NCBI GenBank assembly: GCA_007449985.2
Contig: VIIQ02000076.1
Location: 62,001-126,000, forward strand
Length of the DNA: 64,000 nt
Origin: Desmodesmus armatus
Lineage: Eukaryota > Chlorophyta > Chlorophyceae > Sphaeropleales > Scenedesmaceae
Direction: 5' to 3'
In this document: positions 1 through 10,979 of the stretch, in pieces
How positions within the stretch are numbered: position 1 is the stretch's first letter
How the letters are laid out: every line of letters begins with the position of its first letter
Notes under the pieces: generated by a model
Databases searched by the model: none
What the model saw: the letters and a program-made list of their open reading frames with translations, nothing else
Told to the model about the DNA's origin: nothing
Position numbers and translations under genes: made by a program

Positions 1-196
1 CTACACACCCTACCCCCAAGAGCAGCAACACCACAAGTCTTCTGCCAACCCGGCATGCCTCAATCACGGTGCGTGCCAAGCTTCCAACAGGCGTGTTGCA
101 GTCCATCAGTGCTTCGCTTTCTTTTGGCTCCTCTAGAAGGCTTGCTGCTGGCATACAGCTGTGGATTGGTGTTTTCTGCGCAGGTTGCATGCCAGC

Positions 197-1918
197 ATGC
201 TTCACCCTTGCTGTTCTGAGTGCATACTAGGGATCAGCTGGCACCTGCATGCAACACCGCTGCTGCAACCTGTGCTGATACCTTTGATGCAGCAGGTACC
301 AGCAAGTGCGCAGCTGCTGGCGTACCACAGCCCAGCCTCAAACTCACAAGCCGCATGCAGCAGCAGCAGCACGACTGTGCACAGGCAGCGTGCCAGAGCA
401 GCAGCGCCGCCACAAGCAGTTGCACCCGGCAGCACAGCACAGCCGTCCACGTCGCAGGCTGTTGACTGGTTTGCAACTGACAAGAGGCCAGTCATTCTGT
501 TTGATGGGGTGTGCAACCTGTGAGTCCCTAATAACTCAGCACCCTACTATCAGGGTTGGCTCTCAATACCAATCAGTGTCTGCCATTGTGCTGGCAAGCA
601 GCAATGCAAGAACCAGTGCCGATTATTTCCAAGCAGTTGTAGGAGCAGTTGTAGACAATGTCTCCATTTACACAGCTCAGCCACACCACCTGCTGCCTCA
701 GCAGTGCTCTAGTGTGTGTAAGGCAAGCTGCTGCTGCTGCTGCCATGCTGCTGGCCCCTCTGTGCTGTGTGCAGCTGCAATGGCGGTGTGAACTTCATGC
801 TGGACTGGGACAAGCAGGGTGTGTACAGGCTGGCAGCACTGCAGAGCAACCCAGGCAGACAGCTGCTGACGAGGTGAGCTGGGGGGGGGGGGTGTAGGGG
901 GTGGTTCTATCTATGCAGACATGTAGTGTGCATGTATCACTGAATATCAATTGTATCACTGAATATCAAATGTTGCCCTCCTCCTGGGCCGTGGTGGGCG
1001 CTGGCGTCGGGGGTATCGGTTTTTATACAATGTCATGTGTTGCAATACATTTGCATGTACTGTCGCCTGTTGTGCCCGCACTTCAGGCCTGCTGTGCCAT
1101 GCTGCCTGCAGTGCGGGCATGACTCGGCACCACAAATCACATGCATTGACACATACAGTGGTCGCCTACTGTGCTGTGCCATGCTGTGCTGTGCTGGCTG
1201 CTGGTGTTGCTGGTTACTGGATGAGTTAAGATGCATCGTACTACATCCACACTTACATCAGTGCATGCTGTGCCATGCTGTGTTGTGCTGTGCAGGTGTG
1301 GGCGGTCACCAGATGACATCTCCTCCATTGTGCTTGTAGAGGAGGGTGGGCACTACACCAAGTCTGATGCGGTGCTGCGCATAGCAAGCAGGCTAGGGCT
1401 GCCGCTGCCAGTGGTTGCTGCCGCCCTGATGCCACTGCCTCACTTCATCAGGGACACCTTCTATGACCAGGTGAGACTTCATAACGCCTCTGATTTGGGG
1501 GTCATGGCCTCCAGGAAGAGCAAGACGACTACCAGGGTGTTACCGCATGTTGCAGCCAGTTTTGAGTGGTGCTTGTACACCCTGTGATTGTGACGAGCAT
1601 GGCAAGTGCTGCATCCAAAGCTGCCCGCCAGAATTCTGCACACACGCCATTGAGACGTCAACGTTTGGATTAAGCAGGCGCTAGAAAGTGTTTCAGTGCA
1701 AGCAATCACAGTTTCCAAGCCTGCAGGCTTCTCAACTAGCTGGTGCCTGTGTGGTGAGCTTGCACACAGCGTTCACTGGATGGAACCCCTCGGTGATCCT
1801 TGCTGCAATTGCTGTGTATTTCTTTCAGGTCGCCAACAACCGGTACAGCTTCTTTGGCAAGACCAACACCTGCAGAGTCACGTCAGATGGTTTCCAGGAC
1901 AGGTTCCTGGGCGCATGA
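197..1918 (+). CDS. DCC-family (DUF393) thiol-disulfide oxidoreductase-like protein
   Basis: Four exons join with consistent phase: 197-519, 775-873, 1296-1470 and 1829-1918 (228 aa). The first intron (GTGAGT...GTGCAG) splits the signature motif, which reads DGVCNLCNGGVNF after joining. This is the DGxCxxC core of the DCC/DUF393 family, predicted thiol-disulfide oxidoreductases whose biochemical role is largely unproven. Later family blocks are the segment ending RLAALQSNPGRQLL, the hydrophobic stretch with SDAVLRIASRLGLPLP, and the tail VANNRYSFFG. The first ~85 residues are rich in Ala, Ser and Gln with few acidic residues, consistent with an organelle transit peptide (inference). The start at 197 is the first in-frame ATG after a possible upstream splice acceptor, so a further 5' exon cannot be excluded. 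Intron 2 carries a poly-G tract just after its donor. Family assignment is firm; the substrate is unknown. Confidence 0.85.
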
Positions 1919-3466
1919 AGACAGCAACAGGCCTTTCCTCCAGTCCTGGCGCTGCTGGCCAGCCCAGCAATTCAACAAGGCAGGCCGTTCCTCCGTCTCT
2001 GGCGCTGATGGCCAGTCCTGAAGTCACTGGAGGCAGCAGCCCAGGAGTCTGTCAGCTGCCACACCCACTGGCAGGGGCTGTCATTGGATGAAGCAGTATC
2101 AGCAAGACAGGTCGTTGAGTGCTTGATGGTGGTGGATCGACATGATGTGAGGATCGCACATCCCAAGGGCTTGACTGCTGCACTGGCCTGGCAGGATCGG
2201 AACGCCAGAGGCTTGGGTGCACCGGTGTGGCCCCAGTTGGGCAGTAAGGAGTGAGCTTACGTAAGAGCAGCCCTGCAGCTCGCATTTGCAGTGTCGCATT
2301 TGCAGTGTGAGGGCCTGTTGGGGTGCACTGCACAGGTGCCCTTTGTACAATAGAAGTAAGAGTAAGCTGTGAGGTGCGGTGGTCACTGGCAGTGGTGATT
2401 GTGGCTAGCTTGTATGACACGGTTGCCAGGGGTGCAAGGTTTACAGGCTTTGACTTGCTGCCCCTGTGTGAGTGTATGGGCGCGCTGTTGCCAGTGTTTG
2501 GTGGGTGTGGTGAAGGTGGTTGTGTTGCAGCAGTTGAGGCATCTTGAGCTGTAACATGCTCGTCACACCAGTTGCAATCTGCTGCAGCCAGCTCTGGCTG
2601 GAGCTCAGCTCCAGTTGCACCCACAGCTCAGTTGTATGGGTGCAGCTGTATGGAGTCAGCTTGGTGCGACAGAGGCAGCGGTATGTTTTGTTGACTGTAA
2701 TCAGTGTCAACTGTAATTCAGTGTGGAACCCAACCCTTCATCCCATCACAGCATAACTGCGGCCATATAAGCGCTGCTGCTGCTGGCGTCAAGAGCTCAC
2801 ATAAATAAAGGTCTGCAGCAGGGCTGTTATATCACACACTGACGCTCGCACAATTGTCCACTACCTGTAATGCACAGGCCTTGCCACACCCAACATGTGC
2901 AGGGGCTGCAAGACTACCATGATCCGCCGCCACTGGTGACCAGCGAACACCGCTGCTGCATGGGTTTGGGGGGCCCCGAAGCTTGTCTAGATTCAGCTGC
3001 ACATGCATATGCATCACTAACCACTTCTTTTCGTTGACAGACACGGCAGCTTCAGCCTCTGCGATCTTACTACACCGCTGCTGCATGCTGTTGTTGCCGT
3101 TGGCAGTGTTGCCACTCGCCAAACCCTGCAGTTGCAGCAGCAGCAGCAGCAGCAGAAGTGATGCAGGTAGTAGCTGCGCGCACTCAAGCCAACCCTATGG
3201 TGGCCGTCATTGGACATCACAGATACGCACTACAAGTACCAACAGGCTAGCAAGTAATTGGTCCACTTTGCAGTCGCCATCGCCCCCACAATTAGTGACT
3301 GGATGTGTTTCCCCACCAACTCCATAGTGAAGACTCACCGCTGTGCTGCTGGCGCAGTCGTTTGACGCAACCCAACCTCCAGAGTCTTGCAGGCCATGAC
3401 CACGGCTGCAGCACGCTCTGTCCCCTGATCCTTTGCGAGATCTCGATGAACCAAAACACACCCTGC
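1919..3466. other. Intergenic region between two convergent genes
   Basis: No protein family was recognised in any frame. The stretch should hold the 3' UTRs of the DCC gene (from the left) and PrimPol (from the right). TGTAA motifs, the usual green-algal polyadenylation signal, occur near 2552 and 2737. A short CAG run lies at about 3130-3155. Open frames here are short and low-complexity. Confidence 0.5.
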
Positions 3467-6400
3467 CTACCCCGCTGTCACTTTGTGCCGCAGCGCAACT
3501 TGCTGCTCAACGTCCTGCAGCAGCTGCACACACCACTCATCGTCATCTGCGTCCGCGCCGCTGTCAACCTCTTGCAATGCGGCCACAAGCTGTGAGTTGC
3601 CGCCAGGGATGCCGGCCCTGTAGCTGCAGCCCCGTGCTGAACTGGTGCACCCTGCAGGTGTCAGCGGCTGCTGCTGCTGATGCACTTGCGGCACCAGCTG
3701 TGCATGGCTTGTGGGCTGCTGTGGGCAGATACCTTGCTGATGTGTGTTGCTGTGTTGCTGCTGCTCACAATGGAGCAGCAACCGCATGCATTCCTCATCT
3801 TCATCAGCATCACACACTGCATGCTGATTGTGGCCAGGTGGCTGCTGCTGCTGTTGTATCTGTGGGCCAGGTAGCTGCTGCTGCTGCTGCATCTGTGGGC
3901 AAGGCTGCTGCCGCTGCTGTTGTGGGTCAGACTGCTGCAGATGCTGATGCTCCCATAGGCCAGACTGCTGTTGCTGCTGCTGCTGGGGGTGGTCAGGCTG
4001 TAGCACCATGTGCTTGTATGCCTGCCATACGTTTGTTGGCAGGGGCATGTAGTTGGATCGGTAGTGACGGCACTCGGGGTCATAACACTTCTGGTAGTAG
4101 ACACCAGCAACCAGGTCAACTGGAGCAGCAAGGCACAGGACAGCACAACAACAGCACAGCAAACAACAGCAGAACAACAGCACATCAGACATGTCCAGCA
4201 GATGAACGCGGCGGTCAGAGGCAACCCAGAACAAGAGAGGGGGGCACACCAGGCTCATGATGATCAAAATCAGAGCTACAGGTAAACACAAATAGCAGGC
4301 TTGGGCCACAGATGATTAAGTTGGGAAGCGATTTGTGATTATCAATGATGCCCAAGACGACCTGCATGGAGCAAAGCAGTGCATGTCATGGGCCTGTGCA
4401 CCAAGGGCCCTACTCCAGTCCCTGCTGCATATGCAGCAATGTACACTACACATGTACACTGCACACCTGTTGCATGTGCTGCCCTCCGTCTCCCCCACTC
4501 ACCACAGAAGAAAATGCCGTTGGACCTGTGTGCTCGCCCGACATTGCCGCACCATCGGTTGCCCTTGATATTGTAACACACCACCACGCTGCCGCGCACC
4601 TCCTGCACCTGCCCCAGGCCCTGCTCCTGTCTCAGCTGCTGCCCCTGCCCGTGCCTCTGCCCCTGGCCATCTCTCAGTTCCTGCCCCTGCCGGGGTCCCT
4701 GCGCATATCTCTGCCTCTGCCCCTGACCCTGCCTCTGTTCCTGCCCCCAGTTTTGCTGCTCTCTCAGCTCCTGCCGCTGTGGGGACTCCTGCCTGAGCCT
4801 CTGCCCCTGGCCCTGCCTCTGTACCTGCCCCCAGTTCTGCTCCCCTTTCAGCTCCTGCTGCCCCTGTGGGGACTCCTGCCTGAGCCTCTGCCCCTGGCCC
4901 TGCCCTTGCCCTTGCCAGGGTCCCTGCCTAAGCCTCTGCCCCTGCCCCCAGTTCTGCTTATCTACTCTCTCCTGCCCCTGCAGTGACCCCTGCCCCTGGC
5001 CCTGCCCTTGCCCCTGCAGCAGCCAACTGCGTATGCCTCCCTGCACCCCACCCACGCAGCACACAGTGCTAATAAAGGCATCCAACTCAGGGAAGGGGCT
5101 GGGCCCATAACAGGGCTGACTCCAAGCTGCTGGCAACACCCCAGCTGCAGGGTGGGCGGGACACCACTGCGGCCTGCTGCTGTTGTTGCCAGAGGTCATG
5201 TGGGTAAGTGCAAGGGCGACACCAGGTGCTGCTGCCCCTTGCTTGGGATGCGGCAGCGGTCGGAGCTGCAGCATCGGCAGCTGCTGCCACTCTTCCGGCA
5301 GCCGCAGCAGCAGCTCCTGCTCGAGCCCATCGTCCTCCATGTACAACAGAGACAGTCGGCCGGTACTGCTGCCGCCGCCACCGCTGATCCTTGTGATGCT
5401 GCCAGTTGGGCAGGACTGCTCGGGCCCTGCGGCGCTGCTGCTGTTCCTGCTGGCGCTGCTGCTGCTGGGACGTGACCCACTGTGTCCTGCTGTGCTGGTG
5501 CTGATGCTGCTGCTGCTGCCAGTGTGAGCTGCAGGGGTGTGCAGGGCGCTCATGGTGCTGCTGCTGGCCCTTGCACTGCTGAGATGAGGTGTGCTGTGCC
5601 CTGCTGTGCTGGTGCTGTGGGCTGCAGGTGTGTGCAGGACGCTGATTAGGCAGTCATGGAAGGCTGTCTTGGGGCAGCGGCTGGCACTGCCAAAGCGGTG
5701 CGTCAGACGCAGCACCGCAGCCTTGCCGAACTTTGAGGACAGGTACAGCCGAAACGCCCTGTATGACACAGCGGGACGTGGCACGGCATACTGTTGGCTG
5801 ATTGGCATGTTGCAAGTGTTTGCACACTGGTGTTGGTCGTCCCTTGGATGCATACGTGGATGCATGCGATATGTCAAAACAGGCTGACCAGCAGGCATGC
5901 ATGCAGTGCTAGCTGTTGGCGGCAGCTTCACACACAGGTTGAGACATCCTGTGCAACCGCCACACGTTGCTATGAGAGCAGCTCTGCAAGTGGTCCAACA
6001 CGCAGCTGTCAGGCCTTCAGGCCATATGTACAGACGACGGAGGTACCTTTGTCGTTGAGTACACCACAGTGCGGGCAGTGCGGACAAGCTCCCAACCTCG
6101 GTACAATCCAGCCAGCAACTCTATAACGGTTCAACACTTAGCCATGAGGCCTTCAGGCCATATGCACAACGCCTGTTGCGGGTGAACACCCCCATGTTGG
6201 ACACCCCCCCCTCGCCGCCACCCTGAACCCCCGCCACCCCGAACCCCCCCCCCACCCACCTGTTGCGTGTGTACACCCCCATGTCAACAAAGGTTGTCAG
6301 GCTGCCGTCCTTGTTGGCTACCAGCAGCTGAGCATGGCTGGAGCTGTGGAGACCCACGCCCAACTTGCTGTGTGAGCACCTCTATAACGGTTCAACACGT

Positions 6401-8693
6401 AGCCGTGAGGCCTTCAGGCCATATGCACGTGTGACCCACCCGCCTGTTGCGGGTGTACACCCCCATGTTGGACCCCCCCCCCCGCCACCCTGAACCCCCG
6501 CCACCCCGACCCCCCCCCCCCACCCACCTGTTGCGTGTGTACACCCCCATGTCAACAAAGGTTGTCAGGCCACCATCCTTGTTTGCCACCAGCAGCTGAG
6601 CATGGCAAGAGCTGTGGAGACCCACCCCCAACAGCCGGAGCAGCACGCAGCGCGCAAAGCGGCCAGCGTGGCAGGCGTCTGCAAAGGCCAGGCCGGGCAG
6701 CTTGAATATCAGGTGCCTGCAGGAGGCAAAAGAGGGGGGGGTGGGGCAGGAGAAAAAATAGGCATCCGATGGTGCCTGGTGGGCAAGCCGATGCGCTGCT
6801 TTGGACCCTGGATATCAACCTGGATATCAATACAGAACAGTGCGGTACAGACCAGTGCAGGCATTAGGGGATAGAGTCCCACTCTCAGCACCAGTCAGCA
6901 AGGCGACGGCACGTAAGCTCAACTTGAATGCATCATGCGTCCACCGGTCACTACACAGGATAGTTGGCCAGGCCTGAGGCCAAGTTTGAAACAGTATATG
7001 TTTGGCATAGGGGACATATGTATAGCTGACATAGTGCACATGCAAGACACATGCATGCGGGGTGTGGCGTACCTGCTGAACTTGCTGGCAGTGCTGCTGT
7101 CAAGCTCCAGCACGTGCTGAGGGTCAAGCAGCACCCCATACAGCTCCTGCAGCAGCTCCCTCACTCCTGCAAAAGGTCACACAAGAGCAGATGCGGCAGG
7201 CACAGGCGTAAGGTTCTGCGTCAGGGACTTCGGCTTCTGGTGTACTGCACTGTACTGCAAGGTAGTGACCCTGGATGTAGAGTATTGTAGTGTTTCCAAG
7301 TGTATTGTGATTCACTGGCTGACCCGCCACGTCAGGTGCCCACCTGACACCAGTATCTCCACCAAGCGCGGCCCGTCGACGCCTCGGTTGACCTCTGGGC
7401 AGTACTCCAGGTCTGCAGGCACAGGGCGGCACAGCAGCAGCACAGGGCGCCGCAGCAGCAGGGCAGCACGGTCACGTTGCAACACACCACTCCTTTTGTA
7501 ATGTCTGGCAAAACAGCAGCTTTGACATTGGCGTCTAGCGGTGAGTGAGGACGGCCATCTTCCAAAACTGCACCGTCCATGTGATGCCCAATTGGGTGGC
7601 ATGCTGCAAAGACTCAACAAAAGCAAGAGCTCTGAGTGACCTTCGTGGTGGGAGGGAGGGGGGAGAGGGAGAAGGAGGGGTTCCCCTGACTGAGCTGTGG
7701 CATCTCCACCTGGATAAACAGGAGGGACCAGATATGTTGCACGGTGAACATGAAGCAACATTGCAAACAGATTGTAGGGACGAGGATTTTGGAGCAGCTA
7801 AACAATGGGCAATGTAACCAGATCCCACCAGGGCGGGACCTGCAAGTTGGCCACCAGACATTGCTGCCGTGCTGGCCGGCTTTGGGCCCTGCATACCCTC
7901 ACAGGCTCCTGCTTGTGGACCTTGTATGCAGCATGCTGGACCCGTTGGGGCAGCCAGTATGTGATGGATTCACTCCTACATTGCTGCACGCCACATGCAG
8001 GACAGTGTCTGTTGGTTGGCTGCTTCTGCTTACAGCCGAGATGCCTGCTGTGCCATATGAAAGGGAGCCCACGATGTATAAGCTTTCTTTGGGTCTGATG
8101 GCCTCGTAGTACTAGAGCTCACCAAAGTACAGGTTGCAGGGGCTGGCTTGGCGGATGATCTCATAGCTGTGGCGCTGCTCTACTGGCAGTTGGATGTAAC
8201 GGTCCCAGAACAGCTGTGCGCTGGTGACAATGAACTCCCGCTGACCACTTGCTGCTGTCTCAGTGGCGAAGGTCCTGCACGACAGAAGATGAGGGGGTCA
8301 AGGTTCATGGAACAGCATGGTGATCAGCACACCATTAGCAGTTGATGGCGTCATGCTGCAGATTACTGCTGGCTGGGGGTTTTTCCCAACTGCCTGGCCA
8401 TGGGTAGCAGCCACCGACGCCTGCCTGAGGATTTGTGAGCAGGCCTGCTTGTCGAGGAAATCGAACGCAGCTTGCTGGGTCTTGAATGTGCGGTAAGGCG
8501 CGTGCAGCGGGTTGAGTCGGGGGCCCGTCTGCTGCCTCTTTTTGCTGCTGGGATCTGGGATGTCGACTCTGTGCCGCTTTAAGCCGTTGAGATCGTGAAA
8601 AGATGCAGCTGAAACTGCCTTGGGCAGCCGTTTGGCTGCTGCTGGCACTCGCTCACCACTCAGCTGCTCCTCTAGATCTGCTGGATGGATCAT
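3467..8693 (-). CDS. PRIMPOL: PrimPol (DNA primase-polymerase, CCDC111 family)
   Basis: Archaeo-eukaryotic primase-polymerase that re-primes stalled replication forks. Seven exons: 8693-8419, 8274-8123, 7412-7344, 7166-7073, 6716-6528, 5758-4503 and 4119-3467, giving 895 aa (human is 560 aa). Motif I is LYFDLEYCPE (catalytic DxE), motif II is SKFSRHLIF (SxH), and motif III is in VDMGVYTRNRAFRLYLSSK. The C-terminal zinc finger is assembled across the last intron: NRWCGNVGRAH then YYQKCYDPECRHY (Cys, His, Cys, Cys). Exon 6 holds a ~200-residue Ser/Ala linker and a Gly-Gln repeat before the zinc finger. The tail after polyQ has two acidic-hydrophobic segments, DADEDEECMRLLL and DADDDEWCVQLL, resembling RPA-binding motifs A and B. 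The first donor (about 8419, GTCGGT) is non-canonical and was chosen by phase; the other joins are clean. Intron 5 contains a duplicated copy of the exon 5 end. Confidence 0.93.
4590..5020 (-). repeat. Coding minisatellite encoding a Gly-Gln-Arg-rich insertion in PrimPol
   Basis: Inside PrimPol exon 6 the coding strand is built from degenerate CAGGGGCAG-type hexamers nested in longer units. They encode runs such as GQGQGQGQG and recurring blocks like QRLRQESPQ and NWGQ. The frame stays open throughout. The insert lies between the conserved GIRSWLLQ segment and the zinc finger NRWCGNVGRAH. Expansion in units of three keeps the reading frame. Confidence 0.85.
6120..6640 (-). repeat. Two direct ~260-bp repeats: PrimPol exon 5 end, donor and intron duplicated
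   Basis: The segment starting TCTATAACGG at 6120 recurs at 6381 with few differences. On the minus strand each unit holds the last ~40 codons of exon 5 (through LLVANKDGxLTTFVDMGVYTRNR), the donor GTGGGTGGGG and the following G-rich intron. The upstream copy belongs to the real exon (ends 6528). The second ends at about 6267 and lies in intron 5. A shorter echo (ACACCCGCAACAGG) recurs inside each unit, and a fragment of the unit end recurs near 6010-6040. Confidence 0.85.
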
Positions 8694-8998
8694 GTCAGAT
8701 GGTGCATCTTGATGGTTGCTACTGCCAATTAAGCAGGAGCCTGCAATCTATAAGCATCAACAAGCACAAACAGTATTATGGGGCTGAAACACACCTGAGG
8801 AACTGCGTCAACTGCACTTTCAAACAGCCAGGTCTTCTGGCCAGGGTCCAACAACTGACGTCAGGTCCAAGGGTGGCAGGGCCCTACGCGCACAAAGCGC
8901 ACAGCAAAGCTCATCGCTGTCCAAGCTGAACGAAGAAAAAACATCTGCGCTCGTCTCTTCCCAACCCACGTCAACAACCCCAGCAGAAGCAGATCGCA
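8694..8998. promoter_or_regulatory. Likely bidirectional promoter between PrimPol and the plastid protein gene
   Basis: The divergent start codons of PrimPol (8693, minus) and the small plastid protein (8999, plus) are only 305 bp apart. Both promoters and 5' UTRs must therefore share this stretch. No specific promoter motif could be assigned by eye. Confidence 0.45.
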
Positions 8999-9639
8999 AT
9001 GGCTTCCAGCATGCTTGTGCGCAGGACAACCTTCGCTTCAAGGACTGTTGCTCCTGCACAGCGACGACCCAGCAGGACCACGGCTGTGCGTGTGCAGGTA
9101 GGCGAGTGGGAGGGAGGAAAACGCCAGCTGTATGAAGGGCTGTTAGCAGCTTCTAGAGCAGTTGTTGCGCATACCTAAGTGACGTACGCTGATAGGCTGG
9201 GGTTTCGTTTGGGCAGAGCGCGCCTGTGTGGTTGAATAGTGACCAGCCAGATCACGAGGTTTCGCACCGTGTGGTCAGCCAGCGTTGAGCGCCCACAAGC
9301 GCACCACGCTCTATGTGCGTTCCGAGCCATGTCTTGGGCGTGCGACAAGGGCTCTCGACATTTTGGTGACCCAAGGAGCTGACCCTTCTGTCTCTGCTAC
9401 TGCTGTGGGTTGTGTGTGTGCTGTCTGCACAGGCTTTTGCCACTGACAACGGCACGAAGATGTCCATCGACGAGATCAACCACCTGATTGGCGTGCACAT
9501 CAAGGAGGCAGCTGCAAACATCGGCACCATGCACGTCTGGCAGGCAAACGCAGCAATCGGCAAGTTTGTGAAGAAGGCAGCAGAGGAGGCAAATGCTGGC
9601 AAGCTGAAGCTCAAGGGCGTGTACAGCGGCAAGAAGTAA
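8999..9639 (+). CDS. Small plastid-targeted protein of unknown function
   Basis: Two exons, 8999-9097 and 9433-9639, join in phase 0 (GTAGGC donor, TGCACAG acceptor) and encode 101 aa. The first 33 residues (MASSMLVRRTTFASRTVAPA and onward) are rich in Ser, Arg, Thr and Ala with no acidic residues, a classic green-algal chloroplast transit peptide. The mature part is short, Lys/Ala-rich and probably helical: it contains MSIDEINHLIGVHIKEAA, then MHVWQANAAIGKFVKKAAEE, and ends KLKGVYSGKK. Codon use is biased toward C-ending codons, and TGTAA at 9650-9654 follows the stop closely. Both fit a highly expressed gene (inference). I do not recognise the family. A small soluble or thylakoid-associated plastid protein is likely, but no function is claimed. 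Confidence 0.8.
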
Positions 9640-10979
9640 AGCATGATTATGTAACTTGCAGCTGTCAGGATGGAAAGATTGGAGGACTGGAGTGCTGACC
9701 TGAGTGCTGACCCATGGGCGTTTGTTTCGTAGTTTGGTTGGGGACAGATCCCTGGCTGCAACCCATCCTCGTGCTTGTGGATCCATACATGCTGTGCAGC
9801 AGCATGTGGACGTCAGTGGTATGGTGTTTGTGAGAGTGCTGTGATAGTTGCACTGCAGGCCCTAGGCCTTAGAGTTGCTTGGTCTGGGCGACGGTGCTGT
9901 CAGCTGCACAGCAGCAGCGGTCTGGTAGTTCGTTCACCTTGAGAGTTGGGCATCTCCTGCAGCCTGTGTTGCTGGTTGTGTGGTGCTTTCTGCATCACAC
10001 TGTCGCTGCTGCAGCGGTCATGCTAGTGGTTGGTAGTCCCTCTACAGACGCAAGGCGCACACCGCCACAGCGACAACAGCAGCGGTGTATCCCTGCCTTG
10101 TGACAGAGCCTCCTGTTGTACCACGTGAATGTACTATCAGTTTCGGTAAAAACTGGCAACTGTCGATCTGATTGTTTGTCAGCAGCCCGGGTCAAAGTAT
10201 GCTGTGATAGCATGCAGGAGTTTGTGCGCTGTGTGAACAACGCAGTCGCCATGTGAGGCCGCCATGCAGACGGCCTTAGTTGTGATGCGATGTTGTGGAT
10301 GTAGTGAATGTATTGTGGCAAACGAAAGGCAGAGCCCAGTCACACACCATGTGCCGAAGCAGGGCTGGCACAGTAGGTGTGGCACACAGCTGCTGCATCC
10401 TAGTGTCTGATTCGGCCTTCAACTGCCGTACTGGCATTGTGGTTGCCGGTGTCTTGGCAGTAGTGACCTTGCTCTGCTAGCATTGGTGTGGAGGCCGTTG
10501 GTTTTCAGGCTCTTGATACTGTGGCCAAATCAGTATTTGGGATCACAGGGGCAGGCTGGGTGCCGCAGGATTACTGAGTGGACACAGTCAGGGAAGGATC
10601 TGGGCTGAGTTGCCATCAACAAGCCCTGAGGAGTGTCCTGTAACATCACCAGTGTTACTTTGGCAGTGATTTTTTGGACGTTTGGTTTGCACACTGTCTG
10701 TGGCTGTTTGATATGATGTGTGAGCAGGAGAGCAGCGTGGCATGCAACATCCCGGCTAGTCAGTTAGCATGGCCAGGCCCATGTTGCATGACTGGAATGG
10801 GTGCAAGGCTGTTGGAAACGACAGTAGTTGACCACTGAAGCACTGTTGCTGCCAAACACAGCATGCAGCCAACAGCCACAATATCCAAACCAACTCAAGC
10901 AGGAGAGCGAAGGGCCCCGGGGCAGACAGCGACACAAAAATACTGCCACTGCTGGCACAACACCCTCACAAAACCCAAA
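9640..10979. other. Convergent intergenic region / 3' UTRs
   Basis: This lies between the plastid protein gene (+) and the WD40 gene (-). A TGTAA polyadenylation-type motif is at 9650-9654. The remaining ~1.3 kb shows no recognisable coding segment; open frames are short and biased only by CAG/TGC richness. Confidence 0.5.

Noticed and set aside
4345..4986. 213-codon Leu/Pro-rich plus-strand ORF
   Set aside because: Antisense of the PrimPol Gly-Gln repeat; an open antisense frame is expected from the triplet composition.
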